This document shows positions 59,987-64,000 of a stretch of 64,000 nt of DNA, piece after piece (the stretch's first letter is position 1; every line of letters begins with the position of its first letter). The position numbers and the translations under genes are program-made. The notes below the pieces were generated by a model. That model was not told the DNA's origin. It saw only the letters and a program-made list of their open reading frames with translations, and made no database searches. This stretch comes from Halobacillus litoralis (GTDB lineage: Bacteria; Bacillota; Bacilli; Bacillales; Halobacillaceae), in NCBI RefSeq assembly GCF_020171725.1, contig NZ_JAIVAJ010000006.1, forward strand, positions 1-64,000, read 5' to 3'.

Positions 59987-62305
59987 ATGGATTTACAGCC
60001 GATTCGGCGGAAGAAGGTCGGTTTCTTTTTAGTGATGACGATGCTTCTCGCCGCTTATTTAATTTACATTACGCTGACCGATACATATGTAGGCATTGAC
60101 GTGAAGGAAAATGAATCAGACCAATGGATCGTTACGAGTGTGGATCCGATTGGCTGGGCGGGACAGCGGAAGATCGAGGTCGGGGATGTTGTCGTTGAGG
60201 TCAACCACCAGCCCGCTGACAGCTATCCATCGATTCAAAGGTATGGCGTGATTGGCCACCTCAACCAAATGAAGATTGTCAGAAGCGGAAGTGAATTGGA
60301 GTTCGAAGTCCAGATTCCACTCAATTACAACACCCTGTTGTATCATACGGTCATTCCGTCCGTTGTTTTTGCCATTCTTCTATTGTTTTCGCTTTATGCT
60401 TACCGGAAAAAGCCGGATGATCCGATCACCGTATATTTGGCGGCTTTTCTTCTGGCTGTCGGAATCAGCTATTTAAGCGCGGGAGCATCAGCTCGGACCG
60501 ATTCCTTGTCACGATTTTTGAACAGCGCTTCCCTGATGAGCGTTCCTGTATTATTTCTACACTTTCATTATCAATACTTTTTAAAGTACGACATCAAGTT
60601 CATCAGGAAGAGGCTGCTCACGACATTTTACATCTTGAATTCAGCCATTGTCCTGTTGGAAACGTTAACGATTGCAGGGATTTGGCGAGGCAATTATGAG
60701 TGGGTCCGGAATGCCCAGCTGATCATCTTCTCCTTGGAAATCCTGTTCGGTTTGATGGTTCTCACTTACTATTATTTTCACTTCAAACACACGATTCACA
60801 AGCCGATTTTCCAAAATACGATTTTCAGCATCATGGTTTCCTTTTTCCCGTTCATTCTTTTGACCGCGCTTCCGAGCACGATCATCGGGGTGGAATTGAT
60901 TCCTGCTCCGATCACGGCACCGTTTCTCGTCTTTTTACCGGTCTTTTTCTTATATATCGTGCTGACGGACCGCGTGTTCGATATCGACTTCATCAACAGC
61001 CGGCTGCGCTATTATGCGTTCGTATCCTTTCTGTTGACGGTCGTCGTCATCGCCGTTTTCGTCTTCTTTACCAACCTTTCCTATCTGAAATGGGCGCGGA
61101 TCACCATCCTGATTTACGGGCTGCTCGTATTCTTTTTCTACTTGGAGGAAAAATTCGAGCTGCGTGCACGGCTGTTCGGAAGTAAATTCAACTTCCAGCT
61201 CAGCCTCGACCGTTTTTCTCAGGACATCGCGAAAATCGTGAAGAAAGAGGAACTCGATGACCGCCTGCTTTCAGAAATAAAAGGCGTACTTCCCGTCGAG
61301 CATGCCGTCATCCTTAAATATGAAAAAGAGACGTCCCACCTGACCCCGATTGCCGGCGATGATCCGTTTCCAGAAGAAGCCATCGTCTCGTATATCGAGC
61401 TCCAAGGTCCGGGGAAACCGTTCATGGCAGAGGACGGCCTCGCACACATCATCAGCGAACGCCACGACTCCCTGCATATTGTATGGATCGGTCAGAAAGT
61501 GAACCACACCCCGTTCAACCAGGAAGAACAGCGCTGGCTCAAGATGCTCGTCCAATACACAAGCATGGTCTACGAGAACTTCCAGCTGATCGAAGGCGTG
61601 ACAGACGAGCTGAAGGAATCGCTTTACCAGGATCAAGCCACCCCATCCTGGGTCCTGCGTCTCCTTTTCAAGCTTTCGGAAAAAGAACGATCGCGCCTCG
61701 CGTCAGACTTGCACGATTCAGCTTTGCAGGAACAGTTGATCTGGTATCGACGGGTGGAGAGCCTCGCTTCAGAGGACCTGCCGGATCCGGTTAAAGCTGA
61801 ATTATCAAGCGTCAGCGAGGGGCTTCTCGATGTCGTCAGCCAAATCCGGGAGACGTGTACGCTATTGCGACCGCCTTTTCTAAAGGATACGGGAGTCGTA
61901 GAGGCGCTGGAGTATCTCGTCCAGCACGAAGAGGAGCGTAATCCATTCCAAGTGGTGTTCGATGCCGATGCGTTTTCGATTCAGCTTGATGATGAAGAAG
62001 CGCTCGCTGTGTACCGGGTGGTTCAGGAACTGCTCAACAACGCATCAAAGCACTCGAAAGCACGGAAGGTGGAGCTTGACTTGAAGAATGAAGGGCCGTC
62101 TCTTTTTCTCAGCTACAAGGACGATGGAGTGGGGCTTGATCCGGACAAGCTCGACAGTTCTTCACAAAGCATGGGACTGACCGGCATCCGTCAACGTGTG
62201 AAAAGTCTTGATGGGCACATGGAATTGTTTTCTTCAAAAGGAGAAGGCGTTGAAGTAGCCATCTTAATCGAAGCAAGAACGGAGGCCAATCGACAATGGG
62301 TATAG
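59987..62305 (+). CDS. comP: ComP pheromone sensor histidine kinase
   Basis: A 772-aa membrane kinase. One N-terminal helix is followed by an extracytoplasmic PDZ-like loop (residues ~28-115, IEVGDVVVEVNHQPADSYPS), then seven or eight membrane helices (~120-385) that form the ComX receptor, a GAF-like linker (~400-545) and a HisKA_3-type core with phospho-acceptor His 576 in RLASDLHDSALQEQL. The HATPase shows ELLNNASKHS and DDGVGLDP. AGAGAGGGGTTTAT precedes the ATG. ComP phosphorylates ComA on pheromone binding. Its gene overlaps the upstream open frame of comA. Confidence 0.94.
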   Translation: MDLQPIRRKKVGFFLVMTMLLAAYLIYITLTDTYVGIDVKENESDQWIVTSVDPIGWAGQRKIEVGDVVVEVNHQPADSYPSIQRYGVIGHLNQMKIVRSGSELEFEVQIPLNYNTLLYHTVIPSVVFAILLLFSLYAYRKKPDDPITVYLAAFLLAVGISYLSAGASARTDSLSRFLNSASLMSVPVLFLHFHYQYFLKYDIKFIRKRLLTTFYILNSAIVLLETLTIAGIWRGNYEWVRNAQLIIFSLEILFGLMVLTYYYFHFKHTIHKPIFQNTIFSIMVSFFPFILLTALPSTIIGVELIPAPITAPFLVFLPVFFLYIVLTDRVFDIDFINSRLRYYAFVSFLLTVVVIAVFVFFTNLSYLKWARITILIYGLLVFFFYLEEKFELRARLFGSKFNFQLSLDRFSQDIAKIVKKEELDDRLLSEIKGVLPVEHAVILKYEKETSHLTPIAGDDPFPEEAIVSYIELQGPGKPFMAEDGLAHIISERHDSLHIVWIGQKVNHTPFNQEEQRWLKMLVQYTSMVYENFQLIEGVTDELKESLYQDQATPSWVLRLLFKLSEKERSRLASDLHDSALQEQLIWYRRVESLASEDLPDPVKAELSSVSEGLLDVVSQIRETCTLLRPPFLKDTGVVEALEYLVQHEEERNPFQVVFDADAFSIQLDDEEALAVYRVVQELLNNASKHSKARKVELDLKNEGPSLFLSYKDDGVGLDPDKLDSSSQSMGLTGIRQRVKSLDGHMELFSSKGEGVEVAILIEARTEANRQWV

Positions 62306-62322
62306 CGGAAGGAGTTAATCAA

Positions 62323-62988
62323 ATGATTACGATCTTATTAGTGGATGACCACCCTGCGATAGGGGAGGGATCCAAGTTGATGATTGAGAAGGAAGAGGAC
62401 ATGTTCGTCACCTACGCCGAGTCGCCGGGGGAAGCGCTCGATATTTTACAGGAAGAGACCTTCACGCTTCTTCTCTTTGACTTGCGAATGAAAGGCATGA
62501 ATGGAATTGAACTGACCAAGAAAGTGCGCTCCATGGGAATCGACGCCCCCGTCCTCATTTATACAGGTCATGACATCGGCCATTATTTCAATACACTCGT
62601 CGAAGCGGGCGTATCGGGGTTCATCAGCAAGACGTCCTCAAGAGATGAGTTGATTCAGGCGATCCGTTACGGCGTTCAGGGCAAGACCATTCTTCCTGTC
62701 TCATTGTTCGAACAGCTGCGCAAAATGGAAGTCCGCGTGAAAGGCGAGGCCACATCTGTCGTTGAGGAAGAGAAAGAGGACGTTTCGATCACCTCGAAGG
62801 AACAGGAAATTTTGAAAGAAGTCGCAAAAGGCAAAAGCAACCGGGAAATCGCCCAAACCTTTTATAAAAGCCCAAGAACAATCGAGTACAACTTGACCGA
62901 AATCTTCAAGAAGCTCCAAGTGAAAACAAGAGCAGAAGCTGTGCTGAAATCGAAGCAGCTTGGCATCATTACCGATGAATCAGACTGA
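62323..62988 (+). CDS. comA: ComA response regulator
   Basis: A 221-aa regulator. ATG 62323 follows GGAAGGAG; an upstream ATG at 62296 overlaps comP and lacks a site. Receiver domain: VDD at the N-terminus (LLVDDHPAIGEG), phospho-acceptor Asp 53 in LLLFDLRMKGMNG, Thr (LIYTGHD) and Lys (GFISKTSS). The C-terminal LuxR/GerE HTH is KGKSNREIAQTFYKSPRTIE with KKLQVKTRAEAV. Activated by ComP, it turns on competence, surfactant or other density-dependent genes and probably comQX itself. Followed after ~165 bases by a convergent terminator. Confidence 0.94.
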   Translation: MITILLVDDHPAIGEGSKLMIEKEEDMFVTYAESPGEALDILQEETFTLLLFDLRMKGMNGIELTKKVRSMGIDAPVLIYTGHDIGHYFNTLVEAGVSGFISKTSSRDELIQAIRYGVQGKTILPVSLFEQLRKMEVRVKGEATSVVEEEKEDVSITSKEQEILKEVAKGKSNREIAQTFYKSPRTIEYNLTEIFKKLQVKTRAEAVLKSKQLGIITDESD

Positions 62989-63153
62989 GTGGCCGGGTCC
63001 AGTAGACGTGAAACGGTCGAGCGGAAGCTGCTCATGTCCATTTTGTCTCTTGTATGCTCATGAAACTGACATGACAAGAACGCTCACAACCATTTTGAAG
63101 ACAAATAGCTGTTGAAAGAGCCGAGAGCCTGATGCTCACGACGCTTTTGACGC

Positions 63154-63200
63154 AAAAAAACCAGCTGGGGAACGTATCCCCAGCTGGTTTTCTTTTTTTT
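63154..63200. terminator. bidirectional terminator after comA
   Basis: AAAAACCAGCTGGGGA and TCCCCAGCTGGTTTTC form a 14-bp stem followed by a T-run; it ends both the comA-side transcript and the convergent gene. Confidence 0.9.
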
Positions 63201-64000
63201 AAGGCTGTGCGTTTCTCCAATAACGATAGGAGTGAACGACGGATCCGTTGTAGGAGGCATTGGATTCGAGCTCTTCGTTGACGATCGTCAGCATGTCTTC
63301 CATGATGACGGCGCCTTCTTCATAAAACGAAATGTGCGGATTGGCTTTGCTTTCTTTCATTTCTACAGAAATAAGCATTTTCTTTCCGACTTCTTCTGCA
63401 TAAGAAAGTTCATTGGCTGCGACGTCGAGGATGCCGCCGGGGCCCTTCGCCTGATCGCGGAAAGCCATGACGGATGTGTGGTCCATCGTGTCGATTACCC
63501 ATTGGTAGAACGGGGTGTCCGGGTGGTCGGGAGTCGGGAGGTCGTCGAACCACATGGCGAGATCCATGCTTGCTTCAAGGTCAGATCCCCGCTTCGTTTC
63601 CTCTACGAACACTTCAAGGTTATCCATCCACTGACGCAATACGTCCTGTTCATTTGTGTCCCAGGAAGGGTCGGTATAAGGTTCGACATCCAAATGAATG
63701 CCTGCGAACTGCTGGCCGCTTCCGGAGCTCTCATTATAGGATTTCACGTAATCGACCAGGTTCAGAATCCTTCCTTCTGACTCTTTCTTCGCCCAAGAAG
63801 GATGTCCGCCCATGGCGTGGACTTCGATTCCGGCGGCGTTCGCTTTCTCAACGAAGTCTGCGTAAGCGGTGAACGGCTTTCTAAGATCGAGTCTTGTGTA
63901 AAGCAGGTTGAGGTTCTGTTCCTTGGCGAACGTTAATATTTCGTCCTGTTTCTCGATCAAGTCCGGGGCGTGCCAAATGTAGGTGCCTCGGATTTCTTCT
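63199..64000 (-). CDS. partial hypothetical protein, TIM-barrel glycosidase-like
   Basis: The last ~267 codons of a minus-strand gene whose start lies beyond the window (the frame is open through position 64000, reading GTYIWHAPDLIEKQDEIL at the edge). Alternating strands and helices suggest a TIM barrel: LNLLYTRLDLRKPF, GIEVHAMGGHPSW, FAGIHLDVEPYTD and TSVMAFRD. The DxE in HLDVEPY recalls GH18-like catalytic sites, but I cannot name the family. Convergent with comA. Confidence 0.65.
   Translation of the reverse strand, partial: EEIRGTYIWHAPDLIEKQDEILTFAKEQNLNLLYTRLDLRKPFTAYADFVEKANAAGIEVHAMGGHPSWAKKESEGRILNLVDYVKSYNESSGSGQQFAGIHLDVEPYTDPSWDTNEQDVLRQWMDNLEVFVEETKRGSDLEASMDLAMWFDDLPTPDHPDTPFYQWVIDTMDHTSVMAFRDQAKGPGGILDVAANELSYAEEVGKKMLISVEMKESKANPHISFYEEGAVIMEDMLTIVNEELESNASYNGSVVHSYRYWRNAQP

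Overview
The window is a chromosomal segment from a Gram-positive member of the Bacillaceae, probably a moderately halophilic Halobacillus-like genus. The support is strong Bacillus-type Shine-Dalgarno sequences, many T-tailed terminators, S-box and purine riboswitches, cre boxes, lipoprotein signal peptides, a DctB/DctS/DctR-type regulatory locus and a complete ComQ-ComX-ComP-ComA quorum-sensing locus. The genus is inferred from gene content and the acidic look of the proteins, not measured.

Left third (1-31 kb): an accessory, defence-like region. It opens with an IS3-type transposase remnant. Next comes a four-gene block of a wHTH-like protein, two coiled-coil proteins and a 1097-aa coiled-coil/SF1 helicase, followed by a membrane-anchored Mrr-type endonuclease and an HExxH metallopeptidase. 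An IS1182-type remnant and an orphan prepilin follow. At 12.3-16.3 kb lies a compact operon of an NYN-domain nuclease-like protein plus a ZorA-like MotA/ExbB-type channel with a long helical tail and a ZorB-like OmpA-domain protein. This looks like a Zorya-type anti-phage motor with an unfamiliar effector and is my best candidate for an undescribed system. It sits among four exported proteins that share an SbsA-like Ig-type module (10.5-22.3 kb). Then come a DUF1028 protein, a PD-(D/E)XK-like nuclease and an ankyrin protein (the last two between two periodic repeat arrays), a rhodanese, and a two-gene unit of a membrane coiled-coil protein overlapping a membrane HNH-like nuclease.

Middle (30-36 kb): AT-rich orphan genes, a 47-aa zinc-ribbon gene, an MBL-fold gene flanked by ~70-bp direct repeats, and a lipoprotein nucleosidase behind a guanine-type purine riboswitch. 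Decayed copies of a 71-aa gene and a transporter tail lie nearby.

Right half (36-64 kb): metabolic. It holds glycerate permease/kinase with a CdaR-type regulator; glutarate hydroxylase and L-2-hydroxyglutarate oxidase behind a structured leader; a DctB/DctS/DctR-like sensing module; a cre-controlled TAXI-TRAP transporter operon with FAH-family and SDR enzymes; metNIQ behind a SAM riboswitch; and a divergent HcxA-like dehydrogenase. A rearrangement scar and a third repeat array precede comQXPA. An inverted-repeat element lies between comX and comP and overlaps the comX 3' end.

The most unusual non-coding feature is the set of three intergenic arrays (23.4, 26.2 and 57.6 kb). They are built from 24-bp GTCCC...GGGAC palindromes at an exact 52-bp period, with half-sites at both ends.
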